Of a stretch of DNA of 38,805 nt, positions 25,083 through 32,668 are shown one piece after another. The position numbers and the translations under genes are program-made. The notes beneath the pieces were generated by a model. The model was not told the origin of the DNA. It did no database searches and saw nothing but the letters and a program-made list of their open reading frames with translations. This DNA is from JBGVMW01 sp045125095 (GTDB taxonomy: Bacteria > Bacillota > Clostridia > Lachnospirales > Lachnospiraceae). The first letter of the stretch is position 1. Every line of letters starts with the position of its first letter. The stretch lies in assembly GCA_045125095.1 (NCBI GenBank), contig JBGVMW010000160.1, forward strand, positions 1-38,805, in the 5' to 3' direction.

Positions 25083-26825
25083 ATGGAATATTCAGCAGTT
25101 AACACAATTTGGGTACTTGTAGGTGCCGCACTTGTATTCTTTATGCAGGCGGGTTTTGCAATGGTTGAGACAGGTTTCACCAGAGCAAAAAACGCAGGTA
25201 ACATTATTATGAAAAACCTGATGGACTTTTCTATCGGTACACCGGTATTCTGGTTAATCGGTTTTGGATTGATGTTTGGTAATACGGGAGATGGTGGTTT
25301 TATAGGAAACATCAGAGGTATTGCTTCCGAAGCAAATTACGGAAATGCAATGTGTCCGGACGGAGTTCCATTTTGGGCGTTCTTGATCTTCCAGACCGTG
25401 TTCTGTGCAACCGCAGCAACCATCGTATCCGGAGCAATGGCAGAGAGAACAAAGTTTAGTTCCTATTGTATCTATAGTCTGATTATCAGTCTGGTTGTAT
25501 ATCCGATTTCCGGTCACTGGATCTGGGGTGGCGGCTGGTTAGCTCAGATTGGTTTTCATGACTTTGCCGGTTCAACCGCAGTACATATGGTTGGTGGTGT
25601 TGCCGCATTTATCGGAGCGCTTATCCTCGGTCCTCGTATTGGCAAGTATCACAAGGACGGCCGTGCAAGAGCAATCCCGGGTCACAGCTTAACGCTTGGT
25701 GCTTTGGGTGTGTTCATCTTATGGTTCTGCTGGTTCGGATTCAACGGTGCTTCTACCGTATCTATGGAAGGAGACGCTATCGTATCTGCAGGTAAAATTT
25801 TCGTAACTACTAACATGGCTGCCGCTATAGCAACTGTAACGGTAATGATTATCACATGGATTCGTTATAAGAAACCAGATGTTTCCATGACATTAAATGG
25901 TTCTCTTGCAGGTTTGGTAGCTATCACTGCAAGTTGTGATACCGTATCACCAACTTCTGCTGCTATTATTGGTATCATTGCTGGTTTTGTAGTAGTATTT
26001 GGTATTGAATTCATTGACAAAGTAGTAAAAGTAGATGATCCTGTTGGTGCCGTTGGTGTACACGGTATGTGTGGTGCATTCGGTACGTTATGTGTTGGTT
26101 TGTTCTCTGACGGTTCCGGTACAGGCGGCATGCAGGGGTTATTCACAGGTGGTGGTGTTCAGTTATTAGGAATTCAGACACTTGGTGTAGTTGCCGTTAT
26201 CGCCTGGGTTGTTGTAACAATGACGATCGTATTTCAGGTAATTAAGCATACTGTTGGTCTTCGCGTTTCAGAAGAAGAAGAAGTTTTTGGTCTGGATTCA
26301 ACAGAACATAACCTTGCAAATGCGTACTCAGACTTTGCATCTACTCCGGAAAGAAACGTATTCCTAGGAAGCTTTGCTGAAGCCGCTGCAACAACGGTTG
26401 TTCCTGCACAGGCAACCCCTGCTGAAGCCGTCCCGGTTGAATACAGTTCTTCAAAGGCTGATGGTACAGCAAAATTAACTAAGGTTTCCATCCTTTGTAA
26501 CCAGTCTAAATTCGAAGAGTTAAAGAATGCTTTGAATGCTATAGGCGTTTCCGGTATTACCGTAACTCAGGTTCTTGGATGTGGTATCCAGAAAGGTGCG
26601 GCAAAGATGTATCGTGGTACTGAGGTTGACGTTCTTCTCCTTCCGAAGGTTAAGGTTGAAGTTGTTGTCAGTGCTGTTCCGGTTGCTACTGTAGTGGAAA
26701 CAGCCAAGAAAGTTCTTTACACCGGAAACATCGGTGATGGTAAGATTTTCGTATATGATGTAGAAAATGTTGTCAAGGTAAGGACCGGCGAAGAAGGATA
26801 TCTTGCATTACAAGAAGAAGAGTAA
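25083..26825 (+). CDS. amt: Ammonium transporter fused to a P-II regulatory domain
   Basis: 580 aa. Residues 1-395 or so form an Amt/Rh channel with eleven expected membrane segments. The twin histidines are His168 (FAGSTAVHMVGG) and His327 (VGVHGMCGAFGT), and FQTVFCATAATIVSGAMAER marks the external gate and recruitment region. After an Ala/Pro/Glu-rich linker (about 430-460), residues 466-580 form a GlnB/GlnK-like domain: GISGITVT-type motif (GVSGITVTQVLGCGIQKGA), T-loop YRGTEVDVLLLPKVKVE, and GNIGDGKIFVYDVENVVKVRTGEEG. The T-loop Tyr51 position is Val515, so uridylylation at that site is not expected. AGGAGG lies 8 nt before the ATG. Two leader terminators indicate control by attenuation. 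Fusion replaces the usual separate amt-glnK pair. Confidence 0.95.
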   Translation: MEYSAVNTIWVLVGAALVFFMQAGFAMVETGFTRAKNAGNIIMKNLMDFSIGTPVFWLIGFGLMFGNTGDGGFIGNIRGIASEANYGNAMCPDGVPFWAFLIFQTVFCATAATIVSGAMAERTKFSSYCIYSLIISLVVYPISGHWIWGGGWLAQIGFHDFAGSTAVHMVGGVAAFIGALILGPRIGKYHKDGRARAIPGHSLTLGALGVFILWFCWFGFNGASTVSMEGDAIVSAGKIFVTTNMAAAIATVTVMIITWIRYKKPDVSMTLNGSLAGLVAITASCDTVSPTSAAIIGIIAGFVVVFGIEFIDKVVKVDDPVGAVGVHGMCGAFGTLCVGLFSDGSGTGGMQGLFTGGGVQLLGIQTLGVVAVIAWVVVTMTIVFQVIKHTVGLRVSEEEEVFGLDSTEHNLANAYSDFASTPERNVFLGSFAEAAATTVVPAQATPAEAVPVEYSSSKADGTAKLTKVSILCNQSKFEELKNALNAIGVSGITVTQVLGCGIQKGAAKMYRGTEVDVLLLPKVKVEVVVSAVPVATVVETAKKVLYTGNIGDGKIFVYDVENVVKVRTGEEGYLALQEEE

Positions 26826-26973
26826 GCTCTCTTTTAGTTTGAAGACCGCACCAAATGCACAGTGTGCATTGAATGCTCTTGCGATTGATGAACCTCTGGA
26901 ATATGCACGATTAGTGTTAGATAGAGAAATGCAATCATGGATTGATGCGGAGGATAGTCTGGAAGTATGGTAA
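26803..26973 (+). CDS. Possible 56-aa ORF or gene remnant overlapping the amt 3' end
   Basis: A second frame opens inside the last codons of amt (TTG 26803 after AAGAAGGA) and runs past its stop to TAA at 26971. The part outside amt reads LSFSLKTAPNAQCALNALAI then DEPLEYARLVLDREMQSWID and AEDSLEVW, a natural-looking acidic protein sequence and not random translation. I do not recognise the family. It could be a real small protein coupled to amt or the 3' end of a gene lost by deletion. Confidence 0.35.
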   Translation: MHYKKKSKLSFSLKTAPNAQCALNALAIDEPLEYARLVLDREMQSWIDAEDSLEVW

Positions 26974-26979
26974 TTTTAC

Positions 26980-27014
26980 AGGTGGATTGCTATGTAGTAG
27001 CAGTCCACCTTTTC
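26980..27014 (+). terminator. Terminator of the amt transcript
   Basis: AGGTGGA (26980-26986) pairs with TCCACCT (27004-27010), with an inner GCTA / TAGC, followed by TTTTC. No other feature is seen between here and the next small gene at 27168. Confidence 0.75.
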
Positions 27015-27167
27015 TAAAGCTAAAGTGGAATATAAGAGATGTGCGTGGTACAATAGGAAACAAAATTTGAAGTTTATTTTCCAAATATCATTTAAAATAT
27101 ATTTATTACATCCAACTGCTATACATATTGGAAAACTGGACATACTATGTCAGAGGTGATAGAGAAA

Positions 27168-27332
27168 ATGAACAACGAAAACGAACAGAATAAAAAACAG
27201 CAGATGGAGTATGAAGAACAGAAACAGGAAAATAAATTTAATAGTGTAACACAAAGTGTAAAGCCACATAATCAGAACCAGCAGCATAATGCGCGTCGAG
27301 AAGGAACCGCTCATATTAATCAGAAGCGTTAA
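27168..27332 (+). CDS. Small hydrophilic Gln/Asn-rich protein, unknown
   Basis: 54 aa from ATG 27168, which has AGAGGTG 9 nt upstream; an in-frame ATG at 27147 has a weaker site. The protein is almost entirely Asn, Gln, Glu, Lys and His, with FNSVTQSVKPHNQNQQHNARREGTA in the middle, and has no membrane segment or cysteine. It is probably disordered. A strong terminator follows. It stands alone between amt and the regulator-ABC module. It could be sporulation or nucleic-acid related by composition, but nothing proves this. Confidence 0.6.
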   Translation: MNNENEQNKKQQMEYEEQKQENKFNSVTQSVKPHNQNQQHNARREGTAHINQKR

Positions 27333-27374
27333 TAGAGATTGTGGTGTTTTACTCAATTAAATGTTTATATATTT

Positions 27375-27422
27375 AAGCCTGAAAATGGTGTATTATTTTA
27401 CCATTTTCGGGCTTATTTTTTG
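27375..27422 (+). terminator. Terminator of the small Gln/Asn-rich protein gene
   Basis: A long stem, AAGCCTGAAAATGGT and ACCATTTTCGGGCTT (one G-U pair), with a short loop, followed by ATTTTTT. No gene lies between it and 27588; a TATAAT-like hexamer at 27501-27506 may belong to the next gene's promoter. Confidence 0.88.
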
Positions 27423-27587
27423 TATATTAGGAAAATTAACAAATGAATATGGTAGTTATTTTCGAGACGCTATACTACTTCTGAACAGCTACACGTTTTC
27501 TATAATTTCAGATGAAAAATCTCTCCACATATGCTAGAATCGGTATGGACTACAGAAGCAATAAAAATTACATAAAACGAGGTAAAT

Positions 27588-28298
27588 ATGCAAAATTATA
27601 TATTAATCGTAGAAGATGACAATGACATTAACCACATGTTAAACGACCTGCTGAACCGGCAGGGGTATGAAACCGCCCAGGCATTTTCAGGTACAGAAGC
27701 ACTGCTATATATAGAGAAGGAGCAGCCTACAGCCGTCATACTAGACTTAATGCTTCCTGGAATGAATGGAGAAGACTTACTGGCACGTATCAAGAAAATA
27801 AATCCGGACATAGCAGTAATCATTTCTTCCGCAAAAGATGCAGTGCAGACAAGAATCGAACTTCTTAGGGCAGGGGCAGACGATTACATAATCAAACCAT
27901 TTGACACAGAAGAATTGCTGGCAAGATTAGAAGCCGTACTGCGCCGTAGCGGAAAAGATATGACATCAGGGCAGAATACAGAAGACACATCCGGCACGGG
28001 AAGAAAACTTCAATATAAAGATATTATTATGGAGCCGGAAGAATTTCGCATTACTGTCGGGGGCACAGAAGTTGCACTGACAAGACGGGAATATCTGATA
28101 TTAGAGCTTTTGATGGAAAATCCGGGGAAAGTATTTACGAAAAATAATATTTATGAATCTGTGTGGAATGAGGAATATTTAGGGGAAGACAATGCAGTGA
28201 ATGTACATATCAGCAATATACGACAGAAATTAGCTAAAGTAAATAAGGAAGAAACCTACATACAGACTGTGTGGGGAATTGGATTTAAAATGAAATAA
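27588..28298 (+). CDS. OmpR/PhoB-family response regulator
   Basis: 236 aa. The receiver has Asp10/Asp11, phosphoacceptor Asp53 in AVILDLMLPGMNG, and Lys in YIIKPFDTEELLARL. The C-terminal winged helix has RREYLILELLMENPGKVFTKNNIYESVW, then NAVNVHISNIRQKL and TVWGIGFKMK. Start MQNYILIVEDDNDI follows GAGGTAAAT. It heads the module with the ABC ATPase, permease and histidine kinase at 28458-31231. The tandem repeats just after its stop are its likely binding site. Confidence 0.93.
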   Translation: MQNYILIVEDDNDINHMLNDLLNRQGYETAQAFSGTEALLYIEKEQPTAVILDLMLPGMNGEDLLARIKKINPDIAVIISSAKDAVQTRIELLRAGADDYIIKPFDTEELLARLEAVLRRSGKDMTSGQNTEDTSGTGRKLQYKDIIMEPEEFRITVGGTEVALTRREYLILELLMENPGKVFTKNNIYESVWNEEYLGEDNAVNVHISNIRQKLAKVNKEETYIQTVWGIGFKMK

Positions 28299-28304
28299 AA
28301 AACT

Positions 28305-28357
28305 TTAAGATTTCTTTATACTTTTCCTAAGGTTTCTAAAATACCCCTTGTTAGAAT
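28305..28357 (+). promoter_or_regulatory. Regulator-dependent promoter of the ABC transporter genes
   Basis: Three contiguous 11-bp units, TTAAGATTTCT (28305-28315), TTATACTTTTC (28316-28326) and CTAAGGTTTCT (28327-28337), end where the -35 should be; a -10 TAGAAT sits at 28352-28357. Units 1 and 3 differ by two bases and are spaced 22 bp apart. OmpR-family dimers typically bind such direct repeats, replacing the -35. Confidence 0.6.
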
Positions 28358-28457
28358 AGTACCTGTGAAGTACAGAAGAGATTACTACAGGGTGTATAAT
28401 TGTAGAAATGGTTTTCAAATACACTTTGAAGGAGTAACAGAAAGGAAACGTAATACA

Positions 28458-29369
28458 ATGGAATATGTATTAAGAACGGAAAATCTTACAAAAGTATATG
28501 GAAAAAAGAAAGTAGTGGATGCTGTCTCCATGCATGTGCGGAAAGGAGATATTTATGGTTTCATCGGGAAAAACGGTGCTGGTAAGACCACTTTTATGCG
28601 AATGGTGGCAGGGCTGGCTTCTTCCTCCCAAGGGACAGTTGAACTGTTTGGCTCCGATGAAGTAGAAAAGCAGAGAAAGCGCATAGGAACTCTGATAGAA
28701 AATCCTGGTGTGTATCCAAATATGACGGCCAGAGAAAATTTAGAAATCATAAGACGTTCCTTTGGCATTACAGATAAAAATCGGGCAGATGAAATGCTTG
28801 CCTTAGTTGGTTTGGAACATGCTGGCAAAAAGAAAGTGAAAAACTTTTCCATGGGTATGAAGCAGCGTTTGGGCATTGCTATCTCCCTGTTCTGCAGTCC
28901 GGATTTTCTTATTTTGGATGAGCCGATTAATGGTTTAGACCCGGAAGGAATTAAAGAAATCAGAGAGCTTTTATTGAAACTGAATCATGAAAGAGATATT
29001 ACGATATTAATTTCCAGTCATATTTTAGGGGAACTTTCCAAAATTGCAACCCGCTATGGCATTATCAAAAATGGTGTGCTAATCGATGAATTTGATGCAG
29101 ATGATTTGAATGAGCGATGCCGCCGCTGTCATAAGCTGGTGGTAAATGATGCAGAGAGCGCCAGTCGTATTCTGGAGGAGAAACTTAAGATTACACAATA
29201 TGATGTGCCGGAGCCTGGAATTTTGCGTGTGTTTGAGCATTTAGAGCAGACACAAAAGACGAATAGAGAACTGATACAAAATGGAGTAGAAGTCATTGAA
29301 AGTTATCTGGCAGGACAGGATTTGGAAGGCTATTTTATGGATATATTGGGAGGTTCGGAAGATGTTTAA
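28458..29369 (+). CDS. ABC transporter ATP-binding protein (antimicrobial-peptide export/resistance type)
   Basis: 303 aa from ATG 28458. Walker A GKNGAGKTTFMR, signature FSMGMKQRLGIA, Walker B FLILDEPINGLDPEG, and the H-loop SSHILGELS. The family includes BcrA and lantibiotic-immunity ATPases that energise export of membrane-active peptides. In-frame codons upstream to 28365 run through the promoter leader and are not counted; a modest AAGGAAA site precedes ATG 28458. The stop overlaps the permease start by 8 nt. Substrate is unknown. Confidence 0.92.
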   Translation: MEYVLRTENLTKVYGKKKVVDAVSMHVRKGDIYGFIGKNGAGKTTFMRMVAGLASSSQGTVELFGSDEVEKQRKRIGTLIENPGVYPNMTARENLEIIRRSFGITDKNRADEMLALVGLEHAGKKKVKNFSMGMKQRLGIAISLFCSPDFLILDEPINGLDPEGIKEIRELLLKLNHERDITILISSHILGELSKIATRYGIIKNGVLIDEFDADDLNERCRRCHKLVVNDAESASRILEEKLKITQYDVPEPGILRVFEHLEQTQKTNRELIQNGVEVIESYLAGQDLEGYFMDILGGSEDV

Positions 29370-30255
29370 GTTGTTGAGTGGTGAATGGTATAAGATTCGC
29401 AAAAGTAAGAGTTTTTTTGTGTGCAGCCTTATTGCAATTGGCATGGTTTTTTTGTTGTATGGAACATTGTATTTGTTAGAGAAAGCGGAAAGTAACAGCA
29501 TCGGAACAGAAAATGCCAGTATTACATTTGAACATGTGGAACCGGAAGAAACATATACAGATGGTGATAATACAAATGATATCATTGCATCGTCCGCTGA
29601 AACTGGACAAGAAGTGTCACTGCAGGAATCGGAAGATGCTCCTAGCAGTATTTTAGATGTGGTACAGACGATGTTAGGTGGTATGATACAAATTTTAACA
29701 TGTATTTTTGTATGTATTTTCGTAGTGGCAGAGTATGGAAATGGTGCAATTAAAAATTTTACAGGAAAGGGTTATTCCAGAAGACAGGTATTTCAATCAA
29801 AATATGTGGCATCTGTTATGGCATCTGCACTTATGTGTATCATATGTTTGACAGCATCCGTACTTTTGGGTATATGTTTTAAGGGAACAGATGAACTCAA
29901 TGTGGAATTTTTTAAAACCCTGTTTATTTATGCAGGTCTTCAGATTATAATGAATATGGTGTTTACTGGAATTATTGTTGCACTTAGTGAAATCAGCAGA
30001 AGTGTGGGAATTGCAATTTCAACCGGTATGGTACTTATTACATTTTCAACATTGTTTTCCAGTATGTTGGATTTGCTTTTCAACAGATTCAACTTTAAAG
30101 TATCGGATTACTGGATAGTAGATTTAATGGCAGGTTGCCCGCTTACCAATCCGGATGGAACTTATTTAAAGCACATGGTAATTGCATCTATTATCTGGAC
30201 AGCAGCATCCCTTCTTATTGGAACTATGAATTTTAACAAAAGAGATGTGAAATAA
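29362..30255 (+). CDS. ABC-2-type permease
   Basis: 297 aa from ATG 29362, which has GGGAGG 8 nt upstream. The start MFKLLSGEWYKIRKSKSFFVCS is typical of BcrB/LanE-like permeases. One membrane segment at about residues 17-36 is followed by a large acidic extracytoplasmic loop of about 80 residues, then five more membrane segments (about 117-140, 163-185, 197-220, 227-250, 268-290). The overlapping ATPase gene indicates a coupled transporter. The acidic outer loop could contact a cationic peptide, which is inference. Confidence 0.88.
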   Translation: MFKLLSGEWYKIRKSKSFFVCSLIAIGMVFLLYGTLYLLEKAESNSIGTENASITFEHVEPEETYTDGDNTNDIIASSAETGQEVSLQESEDAPSSILDVVQTMLGGMIQILTCIFVCIFVVAEYGNGAIKNFTGKGYSRRQVFQSKYVASVMASALMCIICLTASVLLGICFKGTDELNVEFFKTLFIYAGLQIIMNMVFTGIIVALSEISRSVGIAISTGMVLITFSTLFSSMLDLLFNRFNFKVSDYWIVDLMAGCPLTNPDGTYLKHMVIASIIWTAASLLIGTMNFNKRDVK

Positions 30256-30301
30256 TAGTTACCAAAATTTCAAATCGGTACAAGACCGGATAATCGGCGG
30301 A

Positions 30302-31231
30302 ATGAGAGGAAACATGGAAAGTATATTGTTAGGAATTAGCATAGCAGTTGTTATCTGGGCGGGCATTTTGTCCGCCCGTCTGTGGTGTTACAGAAAACAA
30401 ATGAAGCATATGTCAGAGCAGCTTTCGCTGTTGGAAAAAGAGGACACGAATTTACAGGTGACCTCTTTTTGTCATATTGGAAAAACAGAGGAAGTAATAG
30501 AAGCCACTAATCGCGTGCTTGCGCGTTATAGAGAGACGGAAGGGGGTTTAAAGAAGGTAAACAGAACCTATAAGGAAAGCATCACCAGCATTTCCCATGA
30601 TATACGCACGCCATTGACTTCTGCAAAAGGATATATTCAAATGCTGCAGAATGAAGATTTACCTGAGGATAAAAAGTTAGAATACACCAGGATTGTGGAA
30701 CATCGCTTAGATGATGTAACAGGCATGTTAAACCAGTTGTTTGAGTATGCCAGAATTGAGGCAGGAGAAATGCAGCTAGAACCGGAAGTGTTAAATGCCG
30801 GTAATCTTTTTGCAGAAACTATTTCCATGTTTTATGAGGATTTTCTGAAAAAAGGCTGCGAACCAGAGGTGGAAATTACACAGACACCATGCCGTATTTT
30901 TGCAGATAAACATGCATTTACAAGAATTATAGAAAATCTGATTCGAAATGCTCTGGTGCATGGAACCGGCGAGTATCGCTTGGCACTTGCACAGGAGGCG
31001 AACCAGATGGTACTTTGCGTATCAAACCGGACAGACAGTATTGAAAAACAGGATATTGAGAGGATTTTTGAGCGTTTTTATACCACGGACCAGTCCCGGA
31101 GCCGCAAAACTACGGGATTGGGACTTGCCATTGTGAAGCAGTTTACAGAGCAGATGGGAGGTGTGGCAGAGGCTTCCCTGCAGAGGGATTGCTTTACGGT
31201 GGAAATTCGGATGCCACTATATAAGGTATAG
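30302..31231 (+). CDS. Membrane sensor histidine kinase
   Basis: 309 aa (305 if ATG 30314 is used; AGAGG lies between the two ATGs, rather close to the second, so the start is unresolved). A single N-terminal membrane segment (about residues 8-26) without a sizeable external domain marks a short-sensor kinase that probably reads the transporter or membrane rather than a soluble ligand. HisKA is SITSISHDIRTPLTSAKGY with His99. The HATPase shows RIIENLIRNALVHG, RIFERFYTTDQSRS and TTGLGLAIVKQF. It is the partner of the regulator at 27588; ATPase and permease genes lie between them. Confidence 0.92.
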   Translation: MRGNMESILLGISIAVVIWAGILSARLWCYRKQMKHMSEQLSLLEKEDTNLQVTSFCHIGKTEEVIEATNRVLARYRETEGGLKKVNRTYKESITSISHDIRTPLTSAKGYIQMLQNEDLPEDKKLEYTRIVEHRLDDVTGMLNQLFEYARIEAGEMQLEPEVLNAGNLFAETISMFYEDFLKKGCEPEVEITQTPCRIFADKHAFTRIIENLIRNALVHGTGEYRLALAQEANQMVLCVSNRTDSIEKQDIERIFERFYTTDQSRSRKTTGLGLAIVKQFTEQMGGVAEASLQRDCFTVEIRMPLYKV

Positions 31232-31241
31232 CGAAGAAATA

Positions 31242-31270
31242 GAATAAGCAGCCCCGCCCCTGCATACAAT
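31242..31270 (+). promoter_or_regulatory. Sigma-E-type promoter of spoIIID
   Basis: CATACAAT at 31263-31270 matches the sigma-E -10 consensus. GAATAAG at 31242-31248, 14 nt upstream, is an acceptable -35. In B. subtilis spoIIID is transcribed by sigma-E in the mother cell, so position and function agree. Confidence 0.65.
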
Positions 31271-31296
31271 GTAAAAAACAAATTCTGGGGGCATCT

Positions 31297-31563
31297 TTGA
31301 AAGAATATATCGAAGAACGTGCAATAGAGATTGCAACTTATATCGTGGAAAATAATGCAACAGTCCGGCAGACAGCCAAGCAGTTTGGCGTGAGCAAAAG
31401 TACGGTACATAAGGATGTTACTGATAGATTGCTGCAAATCAATCCCACTCTTGCAAGACAGGCAAGAAAGATATTAGATGTAAACAAATCAGAGCGGCAT
31501 ATACGAGGCGGACTGGCTACACGGGAAAAATATCTTCACCAAAGCCAGCATGTGAGTCACTAA
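31297..31563 (+). CDS. spoIIID: Sporulation transcription factor SpoIIID
   Basis: 88 aa. A mother-cell DNA-binding protein that tunes the sigma-E regulon and sigma-K switch. The full-length match to the family is clear: MKEYIEERAIEIATYIVENN, helix-turn-helix VRQTAKQFGVSKSTVHKDVTDRL, then INPTLARQARKILDVNKSERHIRGGLATREKY. The start is TTG at 31297 with a G-rich site (CTGGGGG) just upstream. A weak AACAT/ATGTT hairpin with TATTTTT follows the stop. It shows that the organism or its recent ancestors sporulate. Confidence 0.95.
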   Translation: MKEYIEERAIEIATYIVENNATVRQTAKQFGVSKSTVHKDVTDRLLQINPTLARQARKILDVNKSERHIRGGLATREKYLHQSQHVSH

Positions 31564-31896
31564 CCACCTAAACATGCAAAAATGTTATTTTTATACCGCA
31601 TTTTCATATATTTGTCATTAAATTAGTAGTTCAATGACAGGTGTGGGAAAATGTGGTATATTTTTATATATGAGAGAGTGGCAGTTAGCCTTGCACTTTC
31701 TAAAAATACTTGTTATAGAGGTCATGAAAATTCATTGTTACAATTTGCACGTGCCACTTCCCGGTGAAATTTGCTATAAATTTAACATACGTACTCACTA
31801 CGCATGCTAAATTTATATGAAATTCTTCGCAAAGTGGAACGCATATCTTGCAGAAAGCAATTAGTGGACACGCTCTAGGATTAGGAGGAAACACTC
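31564..31896 (+). other. Gene-free interval with inverted repeats
   Basis: No gene is seen. AGTGGCA (31677-31683) could pair with TGCCACT (31752-31758). ATAAATTTA (31776-31784) is the exact inverse of TAAATTTAT (31808-31816), and with two mismatches the arms extend inward to a 9-nt loop. The octamer GTGGACAC near 31865 also occurs near base 22 of the window. A structured noncoding element is possible. Confidence 0.4.
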
Positions 31897-32385
31897 ATGG
31901 AAATAAAAAAACTAACATCGGCAGCCGCCAATAAATTAATCAAGAAATTAGAAGACCGGAAGGATTATCTGCTTTCCTTAGAGGAAAACAATTGTACCTA
32001 CATTATGACCGAAGGAGAAAGTGCAGTTATCCCAGAGTACGATTACCAGAAAACAGCTGAAGAAATCAGTAATTTAGACGAACGAATAAGACAGTTGAAA
32101 CATGCAGTGAATCAATTCAACTGTACCACAGTTCTTCCTAAAATCGGAAAGACCATAGATGAAGTGTTAGTGGAAATGGCGCAGTTAAACAGACGAAAGG
32201 TTACCTTGGATATGATGCGTAAGAAGCCGGAAAAAGAGCGCCTGGTGGGAAGTCATGCAAGAAACAATGGCATCGATTATCTGGTAGTAAATTATGACCA
32301 GAAGCAGGTTTGCAGCGACTACGACAAAATAACAGAACGCGTAATGTTATTGCTTATTTATTATTTCGTTATAAGTTATTGTTAA
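31897..32385 (+). CDS. Small coiled-coil protein, DIP1984-like
   Basis: 162 aa. Predicted helical hairpin: KLTSAAANKLIKKLEDRKDYLLSLEE, then DERIRQLKHAVNQFNCTTVLP and VLVEMAQLNRRKVTLDMM. The pattern of two long helices around an N-x-T loop resembles the DIP1984 (septicolysin-like) family; this is a pattern-based call. The last 15 or so residues (VMLLLIYYFVISYC) are hydrophobic and unlike the charged end expected for the family, so the C-terminus may be frameshifted or replaced. AGGAGG lies 8-9 nt before the ATG. Confidence 0.6.
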   Translation: MEIKKLTSAAANKLIKKLEDRKDYLLSLEENNCTYIMTEGESAVIPEYDYQKTAEEISNLDERIRQLKHAVNQFNCTTVLPKIGKTIDEVLVEMAQLNRRKVTLDMMRKKPEKERLVGSHARNNGIDYLVVNYDQKQVCSDYDKITERVMLLLIYYFVISYC

Positions 32386-32432
32386 GGTTTAAAGAACAGG
32401 TGACGGAAACTGAAGGATAAGATTGCATATAA

Positions 32433-32546
32433 CTGCACAGGAGGGCTTTCGGTAAAACGAAAGCTGCTTTATTTGCAGAAATTTTGACACCATCATAAAA
32501 AGCTTGGCGAAAGCTGGCAGCACGGAAGTGAAGGTTATAGGTGCTG
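32433..32546 (+). other. Structured interval upstream of guaA
   Basis: Nested hairpin CTGCA / TGCAG (32433-32437, 32474-32478) encloses GCTTTCG / CGAAAGC (32445-32451, 32458-32464). Then AGCTT / AAGCT (32501-32515) and CAGCAC / GTGCTG (32518-32523, 32541-32546) follow. It does not match the purine or cyclic-di-GMP riboswitch consensus I know. It may be a remnant or a leader structure; no promoter could be placed firmly. Confidence 0.35.
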
Positions 32547-32668
32547 TACTTTCATAAGGAATTTGTAGAGAAAGAAGAAAAAAAGCTTGTCTTTGTTTTC
32601 ATAATATACTATCATTAAAAGGAAGTGGGAATACAGATGAGAGTATTCTAAAATAAAGGAGGATACCT

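Noticed and set aside
28365..28457. N-terminal extension of the ABC ATPase
   Set aside because: The extra residues precede the conserved ATPase start (MEYVLRTENLTKVYG) and overlap the promoter leader.
32386..32668. Guanine (purine) riboswitch or cyclic-di-GMP riboswitch before guaA
   Set aside because: The conserved junction and loop sequences of these aptamers are not present.
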